From Arthrobacter crystallopoietes (GTDB taxonomy: Bacteria; Actinomycetota; Actinomycetes; Actinomycetales; Micrococcaceae): a DNA stretch of 64,000 nucleotides. The DNA lies in NCBI RefSeq assembly GCF_017603825.1, contig NZ_CP072014.1, positions 3,224,001 through 3,288,000 on the forward strand. Reading direction: 5' to 3'. A program made the position numbers and the translations under genes. The notes under the pieces are model-generated. The model was not told the DNA's origin and did not search any database. It saw nothing but the letters and a program-made list of their open reading frames with translations. Below are positions 24,525 to 35,380 of the stretch, one piece after another (position 1 is the stretch's first letter; each line of letters begins with the position of its first letter).

Positions 24525-25349
24525 GTGACTTGGCTAGAAGCGGCCTTTCTGGGACTCATCCAGGGCCTGACCGAATTCCTCCCGATTTCCTCCAGCGCAC
24601 ATCTGCGCGTTGCGGGTGAACTCCTGCCCGGCGCCTCGGATCCCGGCGCCGCGTTTACCGCCATCACGCAGCTGGGCACGGAGACCGCAGTCCTGGTCTA
24701 TTTCTGGAAAGACATCGTCCAGATCGTGAAGTCCTGGTTCGGCTCCCTGACAGGGAAGGTGCCACGGAACAACCCGGATGCCCGAATGGGCTGGCTGATC
24801 ATAATCGGCTCCGTCCCCATCGGTGTGCTCGGCCTGCTGTTCGAGGACCAGATCGAAGGGACCTTCCGGAGCCTGTGGATCGTGGCGACCATGCTGATCG
24901 TCTTCGGGTTGTTCCTGGCCATCGCCGACACAATCGGCAAGCAGGTCCGGACTCTGGATAAGCTCAGCTATAAGCACGGTATCCTGTACGGTCTGGCCCA
25001 GGCGCTGGCGCTCATCCCGGGCGTCTCACGTTCGGGCGGAACCATCACGGCCGGCCTCCTCATGGGTTACACGCGTGAGGCGGCCGCCCGGTACGCGTTC
25101 CTGCTGGCGATTCCGGCGGTATTTGCCAGTGGGCTCTACCAATTGGCTACGAGCTGGAACGAGCCTGGGCCGTACGGTGGGGGCGAAACCGCTCTGGCGA
25201 CGCTGGTGGCCTTTGTGGTCGGTTTCGTCATCATCGGATGGTTCCTCAAGTACGTCTCAACCCGCAGCTACAAGCTCTTCGTCTGGTACCGGATAGCGCT
25301 CGGGTTGCTGCTGTACATCCTGCTTGGTATCGGCGCCATCAACGCCTAG
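24525..25349 (+). CDS. uppP: Undecaprenyl-diphosphatase
   Basis: 274 residues, GTG start. A polytopic membrane enzyme that converts undecaprenyl diphosphate to the monophosphate for cell-wall lipid recycling. Both signature motifs are present: [15 protein letters not shown] at residues 14-28 and [16 protein letters not shown] near residue 165. Seven to eight hydrophobic segments follow the usual BacA/UppP pattern, and the length is standard. It lies 61 bp upstream of mshC on the same strand. Confidence 0.93.
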   Translation: MTWLEAAFLGLIQGLTEFLPISSSAHLRVAGELLPGASDPGAAFTAITQLGTETAVLVYFWKDIVQIVKSWFGSLTGKVPRNNPDARMGWLIIIGSVPIGVLGLLFEDQIEGTFRSLWIVATMLIVFGLFLAIADTIGKQVRTLDKLSYKHGILYGLAQALALIPGVSRSGGTITAGLLMGYTREAAARYAFLLAIPAVFASGLYQLATSWNEPGPYGGGETALATLVAFVVGFVIIGWFLKYVSTRSYKLFVWYRIALGLLLYILLGIGAINA

Positions 25350-25410
25350 CAACGCCATAAGTACGACGGCGGTCCCGCCGGACCGTGATTCTCACCGGAA
25401 GGAACAGCCA

Positions 25411-26673
25411 TTGTTTGGTTGGAATGCGCGCCCAGTGCCTCAGATCGCCGGAGGCCGCAACACGCTGGCCCTCTTTGATACGGCCGCGGGGGAGATGGTC
25501 CAACTGGATCCCGCTCCCACCGGTTCGTTGTATGTCTGCGGTATCACCCCTTACGACGCCACCCACATGGGCCATGCCGCCACCTATGTCAGTTTCGACC
25601 TGCTCAACCGCTACTGGCGCGATGCCGGCCGGGAAGTCCAGTACGTGCAGAACGTCACTGATATTGACGATCCGCTGCTGGAACGGGCTAACGCCACGGG
25701 CGTGGACTGGGAAGCGCTGGCCAAGGACCAGACCAACCTCTTCCGCGAAGACATGGAGGCACTCAATGTGCTGCCGCCAAACCACTACATCGGCGCGGTC
25801 GAGTCCATCGAATGGATCATTCCGGCAATCGAGCAACTGATCTCCGAGGGGCTGGCATACCGCGTGCCTGGCACCGGCGGCGAACCGGACGGCGACGTCT
25901 ACTTCGATTCCGTTGCGGCAGCCGGTGACGGCTGGCACAACGGCATGACCTCGCGGCTCACCGAGGAGGAAATGCTGCCGCTCTTCGCCGAGCGCGGCGG
26001 CGATCCTGAACGGCCCGGCAAGCGGCATCCCTTGGACGCTCTGCTGTGGCGCGTAGCCCGCGAGGGCGAGCCGAAGTGGCCGGGAAGCTCGCTGGGCGAA
26101 GGCAGGCCCGGATGGCATATCGAGTGTTCCATCATTGCCCGGAAGTTCCTGCCGGAAACCTTCGATATCCAAGGCGGCGGCTCGGACCTGAGCTTCCCGC
26201 ACCACGAAATGAGCGCCGGGCATGCATATGCCTTGACCGGAACGGCACTCGCACGCCACTTCGTGCATGCCGGCATGGTGGGCCTGGACGGCGAAAAAAT
26301 GAGCAAGTCCAAGGGCAACCTGGTGCTCGTGTCGAAGCTTCGGTCGGAGGGCGTGGACCCGTCCGCCATCCGTACCGTGCTGCTGGGCCAGCATTACCGC
26401 AGCGACTGGTTCTGGACCGATGACCTGCTGCAGGCTGGAACCGAACGGCTGGCGCGTTGGCGGGCCGCCGCAGGCACCTCGGATGAGCAATCGGCCGCCG
26501 CATTGGCCGACAGGATCCGAGCGGCCTTGGCAGAGGACCTGGATGCACCTGCGGCGCTGGCCGCGGTGGATGCCTGGGCTGCGGCCTCGCCCAGCGGCAG
26601 CAGCCAGGCTGAAGCGGCCGCCGGATCGCCCGTCGCCAAGGTGCTCGACGCGTTGCTCGGCATCGTCCTCTAG
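25411..26673 (+). CDS. mshC: L-cysteine:1D-myo-inositol 2-amino-2-deoxy-alpha-D-glucopyranoside ligase
   Basis: 420 residues from a TTG at 25411 (GGAAGGAACAGCCA before it); the frame reaches back to 25324, inside uppP, and is rejected. It is a cysteinyl-tRNA-synthetase paralogue. The catalytic motifs are DATHMGHAA (HIGH-like) and [10 protein letters not shown] (KMSKS). Early YVCGITPYD holds the zinc-binding cysteine. It lacks the tRNA-binding C-terminus of CysS and has the MshC length. It joins cysteine to GlcN-inositol in mycothiol synthesis, so the host makes mycothiol; compare the two MDMPI-type genes at 58-60 kb. Confidence 0.93.
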   Translation: MFGWNARPVPQIAGGRNTLALFDTAAGEMVQLDPAPTGSLYVCGITPYDATHMGHAATYVSFDLLNRYWRDAGREVQYVQNVTDIDDPLLERANATGVDWEALAKDQTNLFREDMEALNVLPPNHYIGAVESIEWIIPAIEQLISEGLAYRVPGTGGEPDGDVYFDSVAAAGDGWHNGMTSRLTEEEMLPLFAERGGDPERPGKRHPLDALLWRVAREGEPKWPGSSLGEGRPGWHIECSIIARKFLPETFDIQGGGSDLSFPHHEMSAGHAYALTGTALARHFVHAGMVGLDGEKMSKSKGNLVLVSKLRSEGVDPSAIRTVLLGQHYRSDWFWTDDLLQAGTERLARWRAAAGTSDEQSAAALADRIRAALAEDLDAPAALAAVDAWAAASPSGSSQAEAAAGSPVAKVLDALLGIVL

Positions 26674-26689
26674 CGCTACCGCTAATGCC

Positions 26690-26722
26690 AGCCGGGCGGA
26701 GCCTTTTGGCTGCCGCCCGGCT
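26690..26722. terminator. Bidirectional terminator between mshC and PAC2 gene
   Basis: AGCCGGGCGG (26690-26699) pairs with CCGCCCGGCT (26713-26722), with an inner GCC/GGC and a TTTT loop. It lies between two convergent genes and overlaps the PAC2 stop codon. Confidence 0.7.
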
Positions 26723-27611
26723 ACTCCTTCCGGCGCTTTTTCAGGTAGCGCTCGAATTCACGGGCAATGGATTCGCCGGTCGCCTCCGGCAGATCCGCCG
26801 TGTCCTTTGCCTCTTCAAGCTGCCGGACGTAAGCGGCAACTTCCGGATCTTCCGTGGCCAGTTCGTTGACGCCGCGCTCCCATGCCTCGGCCTCCTCGGT
26901 CAGTACGGCGGTATCGAGCGGAACCTGCAGAATATCTTCCAGGCCTTGCAAAATCGCCAGCTCAGCCTTGGGGGAGGGGGACTGCCCGACATAATGGGGC
27001 ACCGCTGCCCAGAGGGACAGGGTGGGGATTCCTGCCAGTGAGGCGACTTCAGCAAGCACTCCGACGATCCCGGTCGGACCCTCGTACTGGCTGGCTTCCG
27101 TATTCAGGGATTCCCGAACCGTGTCATCTTCGCTGGTGATAGTCACGGGAATGGGCCGACTGTGCGGAACATCGGCCAGCAACGCCCCGACCAGTACAAG
27201 GCAATCGACGTCGAGTTCAGTGGCATGGGCGAGCAACTCGGCGGTGTACGCCCGCCAGCGGTATGACGGTTCGACACCGTGCACGAACACAATGTCTATG
27301 TCGGTATCCGGAACGCTGCAACGGGTCAGCTTGGTGGTGGGCCATTTGATCCGGCGGTCCCCTGACGCCGTACGCCGGATCAACGGGCGGGTGAACTGGA
27401 AGTCGTAATACAGGTCGGGGTCGATACTGGCCACCTTGACACCGTCCCACAACCGGCTGAGGTACTTCACTGCGTCGGTTGCCGCCTCGCCGGCATCATT
27501 CCAGCCTTCAAACGCGGCGAGCATGATAGTTAGCCGCCGCTCGTCTCCGCCGTCAGGCTTCGGGAACAAGCGCCGCAAGCCCCGTGCCTCATTACTGTCC
27601 ATAGTGCTCAC
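26721..27611 (-). CDS. PAC2 family protein
   Basis: 296 residues. The N-terminus has LTIMLAAFEGWNDAGEAAT, the characteristic opening of actinobacterial PAC2 (proteasome-assembly-chaperone-like) proteins. VFVHGVEPSYRWRAYTAEL and the later VALVGALLADVPHSRP-type segment follow. It ends in a charged helix (REFERYLKKRRKE). Bacterial members are not shown to assemble proteasomes. The nearness of the proteasome locus (3 kb away) is usual in this order but not proof. Confidence 0.87.
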   Translation of the reverse strand: MSTMDSNEARGLRRLFPKPDGGDERRLTIMLAAFEGWNDAGEAATDAVKYLSRLWDGVKVASIDPDLYYDFQFTRPLIRRTASGDRRIKWPTTKLTRCSVPDTDIDIVFVHGVEPSYRWRAYTAELLAHATELDVDCLVLVGALLADVPHSRPIPVTITSEDDTVRESLNTEASQYEGPTGIVGVLAEVASLAGIPTLSLWAAVPHYVGQSPSPKAELAILQGLEDILQVPLDTAVLTEEAEAWERGVNELATEDPEVAAYVRQLEEAKDTADLPEATGESIAREFERYLKKRRKE

Positions 27612-27726
27612 TTCTTCACCCTAAACCCAGCCCGTTGAGTTGTCAGTGAGCGGAACAGTGATTCGCGTAGAGCATAGCCAGTGTTTGGAGGCGTGCCCGG
27701 CGCCGGCGGGACCGTAGACTTGGAGC

Positions 27727-28470
27727 ATGTCTGCTTCTCCCGACCGCCTTGGTGCGCTGTCTGAAAATCCAACGCGCGTACAGGCGGTTCTCTGGGATAT
27801 GGACGGAACCCTCGTCGACACCGAACCGTACTGGATCGAAGCCGAAACGGAGCTGGTCCTCCAATTCGGCGGTGTCTGGACTGACGAGCTGGGCCGCGGA
27901 CTGGTCGGCAATGCCCTTCCGGTTTCAGCTGTAGTCCTGCAGGAGGCGGGCGTCGACCTGGGCGTCAGGGAGATCATCGACCACCTGCTGAGAGCCGTCG
28001 TCGCCAAGGTGCGCCACGAGATCCCTTGGCGCCCCGGGGCCAGGGAACTGCTGAAGCAGCTTAACGAGGCAGGGGTGCCGACAGCGCTCGTAACCATGTC
28101 CGAGACCATCCTGGCCGAAGAGGTCGTCCGGTCGCTGCCTGCGCGCAGCTTCAGCTTCATGATCACCGGGGACATGGTGGAGCATGGCAAACCCAATCCG
28201 GAACCGTACCAGCGTGCCTTCGACAAGCTCGCAGCAGCTGACCCCGGACTCGATAAGTCACGTGTAGTGGCGCTTGAAGACTCTGTGCCGGGTGCCACCT
28301 CGGCCCAAGCCGCAGGACTGGTGACGGTGGCCATCCCTCACGTCGTCGAGGTCCCCGATCATCCGGGCCGGTACCGGTGGGAAAGTTTGGCAGGCAAGGC
28401 TTTGGCGGATCTGGACCTGCTGCTGGAACAGGATGTCGTCAACACTCAGGGTGCCGGGAGAAGCGCATGA
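27727..28470 (+). CDS. HAD-superfamily hydrolase (beta-phosphoglucomutase-like)
   Basis: 247 residues. Motif I is LWDMDGTLVDTEPYW (nucleophile and acid/base Asp), motif II is LVTMSET, and motifs III/IV run HGKPNPEPYQRA ... VVALEDSVPGATSAQAAG. The cap domain is helical (C1 type). Substrate is probably a small phosphorylated metabolite. Its stop overlaps the start of the site-2 protease (ATGA at 28467-28470), so the two are translationally coupled. Confidence 0.9.
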   Translation: MSASPDRLGALSENPTRVQAVLWDMDGTLVDTEPYWIEAETELVLQFGGVWTDELGRGLVGNALPVSAVVLQEAGVDLGVREIIDHLLRAVVAKVRHEIPWRPGARELLKQLNEAGVPTALVTMSETILAEEVVRSLPARSFSFMITGDMVEHGKPNPEPYQRAFDKLAAADPGLDKSRVVALEDSVPGATSAQAAGLVTVAIPHVVEVPDHPGRYRWESLAGKALADLDLLLEQDVVNTQGAGRSA

Positions 28471-29651
28471 ACATGTCGCCGGACACTGGGAACAGCCCGG
28501 ACACCAGCAACTCCGCACCTGAATCCAAACCGCCGGCCCGCCGCGAGGGCATCCCGCTGGGCAGCATCGGCGGCGTTCCCATCGTGCTGGCCTACTCCTG
28601 GTTCATCATTGCTGTCTTCATCGTTTTCGCCTTCGGGCCCCAGGTCAGCAGGGCTATCCCAGGACTTGGCAGCGCATCCTATGTGGTGGCCTTCGGCTAT
28701 GCCGTTCTGCTGCTGCTCTCCGTCCTCTTCCATGAACTCGCCCACGCACTCAGCGCGCGGGTCTTCGGCTGGCCGACCGCGAAGATCGTACTCAACCTGT
28801 GGGGCGGCCACACCCAGTTCGAAAACTTTAAGGCCACTCCGGGCAAGTCCCTGATAGTTGCCTTGTCCGGACCCGCAGCCAATTTCGCGCTGGCCGGTTT
28901 TGGTGCCTTGCTCATGCCTGTCATGGAGGCCAACGCCGTGGCCTGGGTCCTGACAGACATCTTCATCTGGGCCAACCTGCTCGTCGCGGTCTTCAACATC
29001 CTCCCTGGCTTGCCGCTGGACGGTGGCAGATTGGTGGAGTCAGCCGTCTGGAGCATCACCGGCAGTCAGGAGAAGGGCACGTTGGCCGCAGGCTGGGCAG
29101 GACGCATCATCGTCATCCTCATCGTGGCGGGATTCATCGGCGTGCCGCTGGCCATGGGCCGCGAACCCGACCTTCAGGTCGTGGTGATCATGGTTCTGGT
29201 GGGTGGATTCCTCTGGATGGGCGCGAGTGCTTCCATTACCAACGCCAAGTTGCGGCTGCGGCTGCCGCACGTCAGCGCCGGCGCCCTCAAAAAGCCTGCT
29301 GTCAGCATGCCTGCCAGCTCTAACGTGGAGCAAGTGCAAGCCGTAGCACGGAGGACGCCGCATGCATTCGTGATCCTGACAGCCGCCACCGGCCAGCCAG
29401 AGGCGATCGTCGACGGCCACGCGCTTGAACAGGTTCCCGCAACTGCAGCTGCCCGCACCCCGGCAGCCGCTGTCAGCCGTGCCCTGGCCCCGGGTGCCTA
29501 CATACCGGAATGGGCTGCCGGACAGGAACTGGTGCAGTACCTGGCCGGGCTTGCCGGAACCGAATATGCGGTCACCGACGCTGACGGGCGGGTTACGGGA
29601 CTGCTCAGCCAATCAACTGTTGTACGGGCCATCACCGGCAAAGCCGCGTAA
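28467..29651 (+). CDS. Site-2 protease (M50) family membrane metallopeptidase
   Basis: 394 residues, ATG at 28467. After a cytosolic Pro/Ser-rich start come membrane helices. The zinc motif LFHELAHALSARVFGW (HExxH) lies near residue 90 and the third ligand in NILPGLPLDGGRLVES near residue 180. The last 110 residues look like a degenerate CBS-type module (HAFVILTAATGQPEAIVDG; AVTDADGRVTGLLSQST). It probably cleaves a membrane-bound regulator. Conserved neighbour of the trmI-proteasome locus in this order. Confidence 0.88.
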   Translation: MNMSPDTGNSPDTSNSAPESKPPARREGIPLGSIGGVPIVLAYSWFIIAVFIVFAFGPQVSRAIPGLGSASYVVAFGYAVLLLLSVLFHELAHALSARVFGWPTAKIVLNLWGGHTQFENFKATPGKSLIVALSGPAANFALAGFGALLMPVMEANAVAWVLTDIFIWANLLVAVFNILPGLPLDGGRLVESAVWSITGSQEKGTLAAGWAGRIIVILIVAGFIGVPLAMGREPDLQVVVIMVLVGGFLWMGASASITNAKLRLRLPHVSAGALKKPAVSMPASSNVEQVQAVARRTPHAFVILTAATGQPEAIVDGHALEQVPATAAARTPAAAVSRALAPGAYIPEWAAGQELVQYLAGLAGTEYAVTDADGRVTGLLSQSTVVRAITGKAA

Positions 29652-29712
29652 CCAGCACACCGCCCAGATCCCAGCCGATAATCAGTATCCACCGATCGGA
29701 AGTAGCACCAAC

Positions 29713-30777
29713 ATGAGTTCACCGACCACACCGCACGGAGCAGACCAGCGCCGCGGCCCGTTCCGCTCCGGAGAGCGCGTACAGCTCACGGACGAAAAGG
29801 GCCGGATGAACACGATTACGCTGACCCCCGGCGGCGCATTCCATACCCATAAGGGCTTCCTGACGCACGATGTTCTGATCGGCCAGCCGGAAGGCTGCGT
29901 GGTCAGCAATGACACCGGCCATAAGTATCAGGCCCTGCGGCCACTACTCTCGGATTTCGTCCTGTCCATGCCGCGGGGCGCCGCCGTCGTATATCCCAAA
30001 GACGCCGGTCAGATTGTGACGATGGCCGATATTTTTCCCGGCGCCCGGGTAGTTGAAGCCGGTGTGGGCTCCGGCGCGCTGAGCATTTCGCTGTTGCGCG
30101 CCGTGGGCGACCAGGGCTATCTGCATTCGTTTGAACGGCGTGAGGAATTCGCCGACATCGCACGGGGAAATGTCGAAACCATTTTCGGCGGACCACATCC
30201 GGCCTGGCAGATCTCGCTGGGCGACTTCCAGGACGAAGTGGTCAAGCAGGAGGCTCCGGGCAGTGTGGACCGTGTGGTGCTGGACATGCTGGCCCCGTGG
30301 GAATGTCTGGACGCCGTTGCAACCGTGCTGGCTCCGGGCGGGGTGTGGATCAGCTATGTCGCAACCGTTACGCAGCTGTCGCGGACGGCGGAAGCGATCC
30401 GAGCCGACGGCCGCTTCACCGAACCCGACGGCTGGGAGTCGATGGTGCGCGGCTGGCATTTGGAAGGGCTGGCAGTTCGCCCGGATCACCGGATGGTCGC
30501 CCACACCGGCTTCCTGCTCACTGCCCGCCGGCTGGCCGATGGCGTCACCGGGCTGACTCCTAAGCGCCGCGCCTCCAAATCGGAATTCTCGGCAGCGGAC
30601 CTGAAAACCTGGGCTCCTGAGGATGAGCAGTGGGATACAGAGGCGCTGGGGGAGCGGGCAGTGTCGGACAAAAGGCTCAGACGTGCGGCCAAGGACGCCG
30701 CTTCCACTGTGCAACGCGGCGCTTTCAAAAATGCCGATCAGCCCGACAATAGCGGCGGACAGGTTACAGACCAGTAA
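29713..30777 (+). CDS. trmI: tRNA (adenine-58-N1)-methyltransferase
   Basis: 354 residues from the ATG at 29713. The N-terminal beta domain (RSGERVQLTDEKGRMNT, THKGFLTHDVLIG) is followed by the Rossmann SAM-binding core. Its motif I is VVEAGVGSGALSISLLRA and motif IV region is VDRVVLDMLAPWE. The family forms tetramers and makes m1A58 in the T-loop. The C-terminal 90 residues are a charged, low-order tail. It is the usual first gene upstream of arc in actinobacterial proteasome loci. Confidence 0.92.
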   Translation: MSSPTTPHGADQRRGPFRSGERVQLTDEKGRMNTITLTPGGAFHTHKGFLTHDVLIGQPEGCVVSNDTGHKYQALRPLLSDFVLSMPRGAAVVYPKDAGQIVTMADIFPGARVVEAGVGSGALSISLLRAVGDQGYLHSFERREEFADIARGNVETIFGGPHPAWQISLGDFQDEVVKQEAPGSVDRVVLDMLAPWECLDAVATVLAPGGVWISYVATVTQLSRTAEAIRADGRFTEPDGWESMVRGWHLEGLAVRPDHRMVAHTGFLLTARRLADGVTGLTPKRRASKSEFSAADLKTWAPEDEQWDTEALGERAVSDKRLRRAAKDAASTVQRGAFKNADQPDNSGGQVTDQ

Positions 30778-30914
30778 CAACTAGGCGTTCATACTGCTAT
30801 CGGCGGAATTCCCCGAGAGGCTCCGGCGTTTCCTTCTCAAGTAAGTGTTGCACTCGGGGCATCGGCGGCTAGGGTCTTACCAAGGGACCCGATTCCAGAG
30901 AGCAGGTTGCGGTG

Positions 30915-32663
30915 ATGAACGAAGACCAGAACCAGACCAATCAATCGGCACCGGCTGGAGAGACAACCGAGCTGACTGTTGCACAGCGCCAGATCAATGT
31001 TCTGCGGGACAAGATCCGGAATCTGGACAAGCAGTTGGCATCGGCCACGCAGAACAACGCACGGCTTGTCTCCATGCTGGAGTCTGCCAAGGCCGAGATT
31101 GTCCGCCTCAAAGATGCTCTGGAACGCGACGGCGAAACCCCCTTCAGTTTTGCCACCATTACCCAGGTCAATAGGCGGCAGCATCCACGCACAGGTGCAA
31201 CCACTACGGCGACCACGCAGGAAAGCGTAGACATCATCCAGTCCGGCCGCAAGCTCCGTGTTGCCGTCAGTCCGCTGATCAACCTCGCACAACTGAGCCC
31301 GGGGCAGGAAGTGCTCCTGAACGAATCCCTCACCGTTATCGCGGCCTTGGGATTCGAGCGCGCCGGCGAACTCGTCACCATCAAGGAACTGCTCGGTGCG
31401 GACCGTGCCCTGGTAGTCGGGCGGGCCGACGAGGAAAGAGTGGTCAAACTTTCCGGCACCCTGCTCAAAGTGAAGATTCGTGTCGGGGACGCCGTCTCCA
31501 TCGACGCGCGCAGCGGCTACGCGCTCGAAAAGATCCCCCGCAGCGAGGTGGAGAACCTCATTCTGGAAGAAGTCCCGGACATTTCGTACCAGGACATCGG
31601 CGGCCTCGGACCCCAAATCGACGAGATCCGCGACGCCGTTGAGCTTCCTTTCCTCTACCCGGATCTCTACCGCGAGCACGGACTCAAGGCGCCCAAAGGC
31701 ATTCTGCTTTACGGGCCTCCCGGTTGCGGCAAGACCCTGATCGCCAAGGCCGTGGCGAACTCGCTTGCAGCACGGGCCATCGAGCGCAGCGGAACGGAAG
31801 AAACGCGCAGCTACTTCCTGAACATCAAGGGACCCGAGCTGCTGGACAAGTACGTCGGTGAGACCGAGCGACACATCCGGTTGATCTTCGCCCGTGCCCG
31901 GGAGAAGGCTTCCGACGGCAGCCCCGTAGTAGTTTTCTTCGATGAAATGGACTCGCTTTTCCGCACCCGCGGCACCGGTGTATCGTCCGACGTCGAAACG
32001 ACGATCGTTCCGCAGTTGCTCAGCGAGATAGACGGCGTGGAGAAGCTCGAAAACGTCATTGTCATCGGTGCCTCGAACCGCGAGGACATGATTGACCCGG
32101 CCATCCTGCGTCCCGGCCGGCTGGACGTGAAGATTAAGATCCAGCGCCCGGACGCGGAAGCGGCGGCGGACATCTTCGCCAAGTACATCACCACGGATCT
32201 TCCCATCCATGTGGAGGATCTTGCGGAGCATGGCAGCGACCGGCAGGCGACGGTGGACGCGATGATCCAGCGCACTGTCGAAGCGATGTACGCCACGGAG
32301 AAGTCCACGGAGTATCTGGAAGTCACCTATGCCAGCGGTGACACCGAGATGCTCTATTTCAAGGACTTCAATTCCGGCGCCGTGATCCAGAACGTGGTGG
32401 ACAGGGCCAAGAAGAACGCTATCAAGGACCTCCTGACCAGCCAGCAAAAGGGTCTGCGGATCGAGCATTTGCTCCGCGGCGTGGTGGATGAGTTCCGCGA
32501 GCATGAGGACATGCCCAACACGACCAACCCGGATGATTGGGCCAGGATCTCTGGGAAGAAGGGCGAGCGGATCACCTACATCCGCACCATCATCCAGGGC
32601 AAGGCCGGTCAGGAAGCCGGAAAGTCCATCGAGACGACAGCGAATACGGGGCAGTATCTGTGA
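30915..32663 (+). CDS. arc: Proteasome-associated AAA ATPase (ARC/Mpa)
   Basis: 582 residues from ATG 30915; a GTG three bases earlier is an alternative. N-terminal coiled coil (about 20-75) for Pup capture, then OB-fold domains, then the AAA module with Walker [17 protein letters not shown], Walker [13 protein letters not shown] and sensor [12 protein letters not shown]. The C-terminus ends GQYL, the motif that docks on and opens the 20S gate. It unfolds pupylated proteins and feeds them to PrcBA. The stop overlaps the dop start (GTGA at 32660-32663). Confidence 0.96.
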   Translation: MNEDQNQTNQSAPAGETTELTVAQRQINVLRDKIRNLDKQLASATQNNARLVSMLESAKAEIVRLKDALERDGETPFSFATITQVNRRQHPRTGATTTATTQESVDIIQSGRKLRVAVSPLINLAQLSPGQEVLLNESLTVIAALGFERAGELVTIKELLGADRALVVGRADEERVVKLSGTLLKVKIRVGDAVSIDARSGYALEKIPRSEVENLILEEVPDISYQDIGGLGPQIDEIRDAVELPFLYPDLYREHGLKAPKGILLYGPPGCGKTLIAKAVANSLAARAIERSGTEETRSYFLNIKGPELLDKYVGETERHIRLIFARAREKASDGSPVVVFFDEMDSLFRTRGTGVSSDVETTIVPQLLSEIDGVEKLENVIVIGASNREDMIDPAILRPGRLDVKIKIQRPDAEAAADIFAKYITTDLPIHVEDLAEHGSDRQATVDAMIQRTVEAMYATEKSTEYLEVTYASGDTEMLYFKDFNSGAVIQNVVDRAKKNAIKDLLTSQQKGLRIEHLLRGVVDEFREHEDMPNTTNPDDWARISGKKGERITYIRTIIQGKAGQEAGKSIETTANTGQYL

Positions 32664-34282
32664 GCGTCAATCGTGTGATGGGAACGGAAACGGAGTATGG
32701 GATCCATGCTCCGACCGATCCGCTGGCCAATTCCACCGTGCTCTCCTCCCAAATCATCAATGCCTACGCCGCCACCGTCCGCAGCGGAATGGGAAATCTG
32801 GCGGGAACGCGCTGGGATTACACCGACGAAGAACCTCTGCACGACGCCCGCGGGTGGTCGGTGGCGCGGGAGAACGCGGATCCGTCCCAGCTAACGGACA
32901 TGCCGCCGGTCCTTGACGCGGAGCAGATCGCCTTGTCCGGCGGACGTCCGCCCTCAAACGACTTCTACTCCGAAGAGTCCGCCGGCTCCGGTGTCTTGAT
33001 GAACATGGTGCTCAGCAATGGTGCCAGGCTGTATGTCGACCACGCTCATCCGGAGTACTCCAGCCCGGAAGTCACCAGTCCCCGGGCAGGGGTGCTGTGG
33101 GACAAGGCCGGTGACGTCGTCGTACTTCAAGCTTTGCAGAAGATCGCGCGGACGCCGGGTTTCGCTCCGGTCAACATCTACAAGAACAACACTGACAACA
33201 AGGCAGTCTCGTACGGTGCCCACGAAAACTACCTGATGCCTCGCAGCATACCGTTCGGGCAAATAGTGACCGGGCTGATTCCGTTTTTCGTCTCCCGTCA
33301 GGTCATTTGCGGCTCGGGCAGGGTAGGCCTGGGCATGACGGGCCGGCATCGGGGCTTCCAGATCAGCCAGCGGGCAGACTTCTTCGAAGCGGAAGTAGGG
33401 CTGGAAACGACCATCCGGCGCCCCATCATCAATACGCGGGATGAACCGCACGCCGTTGCGGACAAATATCGCAGGCTGCACGTCATTATTGGAGATGCGA
33501 ATCTGAGCGAGGTCTCCACGTACCTTCGGCTGGGCACTACGGCGTTGGTCCTCTCCATGATCGAGCACGGCGAGGCGCCGCACGTGCAGTTGAGCGAACC
33601 GGTCCAGGCCTTGCAGGCCATTAGCCATGATCCGACCTTGCAGCAAAAAGTCGCGCTCAAGGACGGCGCCATGGTCACGGGTCTTGATCTGCAGGAAATC
33701 TATCTGGAAGCGGCAGTGGCGCACTGCCGCAGACACGGTACGGACCAGGGGCAAACGGTCGACGTCCTGGCACGGTGGGGGGCGCTGCTGTCGACGCTGC
33801 GGCGCGATCCTATGGAGGCCGCCTCCCAGCTGGACTGGGTCGCCAAACTCAAGCTCCTTCAGGCTTACCGGGACCGCGATGGTTTGGAATGGTCGGATTC
33901 CCGGCTGGGACTGATCGATCTGCAGTATTCCGATGTCAGGCCCGAGAAGGGACTGTATTACCGCCTGGCCCAGCGGGGAAAGATGGAGCGGCTTCTGACG
34001 GATGCGGAAATAGCAGAGGCAGTGCATGAGCCGCCGTCGGATACCCGGGCCTACTTCCGCGGCAAGTGCATCGAGCGTTTCCCCAAGGAAGTGGTCGGTG
34101 CGAGTTGGGATTCGGTCATTTTCGATCTGCCGAGCCGCCGGCGTCTACAGCGGATCCCCACCCGAGAGCCCTTGCGTGGCACGCGCGAGCTCACCGGGCC
34201 GCTCTTCGATCAGGCCGCTTCAGCCGAAGAATTTATTTCGGCGCTGCTCGGGCCGGAAAGCGCCCCTGACGTGGCAACATAA
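32660..34282 (+). CDS. dop: Pup deamidase/depupylase
   Basis: 540 residues, GTG start overlapping the arc stop; the frame extends upstream to 32537 inside arc and is rejected. A carboxylate-amine-ligase fold shared with Paf[11 protein letters not shown] at the N-terminus, [47 protein letters not shown]. The loop around residues 45-80 ([14 protein letters not shown]...) is the Dop-specific insertion that separates it from PafA. It deamidates the Pup C-terminal Gln and removes Pup from substrates. Confidence 0.95.
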   Translation: MSVNRVMGTETEYGIHAPTDPLANSTVLSSQIINAYAATVRSGMGNLAGTRWDYTDEEPLHDARGWSVARENADPSQLTDMPPVLDAEQIALSGGRPPSNDFYSEESAGSGVLMNMVLSNGARLYVDHAHPEYSSPEVTSPRAGVLWDKAGDVVVLQALQKIARTPGFAPVNIYKNNTDNKAVSYGAHENYLMPRSIPFGQIVTGLIPFFVSRQVICGSGRVGLGMTGRHRGFQISQRADFFEAEVGLETTIRRPIINTRDEPHAVADKYRRLHVIIGDANLSEVSTYLRLGTTALVLSMIEHGEAPHVQLSEPVQALQAISHDPTLQQKVALKDGAMVTGLDLQEIYLEAAVAHCRRHGTDQGQTVDVLARWGALLSTLRRDPMEAASQLDWVAKLKLLQAYRDRDGLEWSDSRLGLIDLQYSDVRPEKGLYYRLAQRGKMERLLTDAEIAEAVHEPPSDTRAYFRGKCIERFPKEVVGASWDSVIFDLPSRRRLQRIPTREPLRGTRELTGPLFDQAASAEEFISALLGPESAPDVAT

Positions 34283-34327
34283 AGAATAAGAACTCAATAG
34301 CCATCGAATCTGACCAAGGAGGCAGTC

Positions 34328-34534
34328 ATGGCAACGCAGGACCGCAAGAACGTAGAAGGCCGTACTCAGGAAGAAGAATACGACGAGGCGCCCGGGAAAC
34401 CTGAGCCCGCCCCTGCTGCGGCCGGACAGGCGGAAACCGAAGGCACGGACGATCTGCTCGACGAAATCGATGGTGTCCTTGAGCAAAACGCGGAGGAGTT
34501 TGTGCGCGGTTTTGTCCAGAAGGGCGGACAGTAG
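34328..34534 (+). CDS. pup: Prokaryotic ubiquitin-like protein Pup
   Basis: 68 residues, disordered and acidic. The ARC-binding helical region is TDDLLDEIDGVLEQNAEEFV and the C-terminus is GGQ. Because it ends in Gln, not Glu, it needs deamidation by Dop before ligation by PafA, consistent with the dop gene just upstream. A ribosome site (AAGGAGG) lies 5 bases before the ATG. prcB begins 3 bases after its stop. Confidence 0.97.
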   Translation: MATQDRKNVEGRTQEEEYDEAPGKPEPAPAAAGQAETEGTDDLLDEIDGVLEQNAEEFVRGFVQKGGQ

Positions 34535-34537
34535 CCC

Positions 34538-35377
34538 ATGAACTTGCCGGCTGGCGGACATAGTTCCACATTTTCCCAGATTTCCCATGCGGCTACGGCG
34601 TCATTCTCAGAGTACCTGTCCCGCAGTGCTCCTGATCTGCTGCCCGGAGTGCGTGGTTCGGCGACCGGGATAAGCTCGAATGCCGAACACCTGGCGCCGC
34701 ATGCTACGACGATCGTTGCCATGACTTACGCCGGGGGCGTGATCATGGCCGGCGATCGGCGGGCAACCATGGGAAATATGATTGCCAGCCGGCACATCGA
34801 GAAGGTCTTTCCTGCTGATAATTACTCAGTTTTGGGCATCGCCGGTACGGCCGGTATCGCTCTGGACGTCACGCGTCTCTTCCAGGTAGAGCTGGAGCAC
34901 TACGAGAAGATCGAAGGCACGTTGCTGAGCCTGGAAGGCAAGGCAAACCGGCTGGGTGCCATGATCCGAAGCAACCTGCCGATGGCGATGCAGGGCCTGG
35001 CCGTGATACCTCTGTTTGCAGGGTTCGATACAGACCGTCATACGGGCCGGCTCTTTTCCTACGACGTGACCGGCGGGCGTTATGAGGAACTCGAACACCA
35101 CTCCGTGGGTTCCGGGTCCGTTTTCGCCCGCGGAGCATTGAAAAAGCTCTGGAAACCCAATATGGACGAGGACCGCGCCGTGTCTGTCGCGGTGGAATCG
35201 TTGTATGACGCTGCCGACGACGACTCCGCAACCGGCGGACCGGATGTGGTTCGGCAGCTGTGGCCGGTGGTCTACGCAGTAAATTCGGCCGGAGCGAAGC
35301 GCATCCCGGAACGCGTACTTGCCGCCGCCGCCGAAGCTGTAATCGCTTCGCGCGCCGTGGCCGGACGGGAGGCATAG
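34538..35377 (+). CDS. prcB: 20S proteasome beta subunit
   Basis: 279 residues. The propeptide ends at A56 and the catalytic N-terminal threonine is T57 ([13 protein letters not shown]). Other active-site features are GDRRAT (Asp and Arg) and GTAGIA. The long propeptide is removed during assembly of the alpha7-beta7-beta7-alpha7 core. It lies 3 bp before prcA. Confidence 0.96.
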   Translation: MNLPAGGHSSTFSQISHAATASFSEYLSRSAPDLLPGVRGSATGISSNAEHLAPHATTIVAMTYAGGVIMAGDRRATMGNMIASRHIEKVFPADNYSVLGIAGTAGIALDVTRLFQVELEHYEKIEGTLLSLEGKANRLGAMIRSNLPMAMQGLAVIPLFAGFDTDRHTGRLFSYDVTGGRYEELEHHSVGSGSVFARGALKKLWKPNMDEDRAVSVAVESLYDAADDDSATGGPDVVRQLWPVVYAVNSAGAKRIPERVLAAAAEAVIASRAVAGREA

Positions 35378-35380
35378 ACC

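Noticed and set aside
27640-27662. TTGTCAGTG upstream of the HAD gene, resembling the PafBC-dependent RecA-NDp promoter
   Set aside because: At the required 8-bp spacing the -10 would be AGTGAT, which does not match TANNNT.
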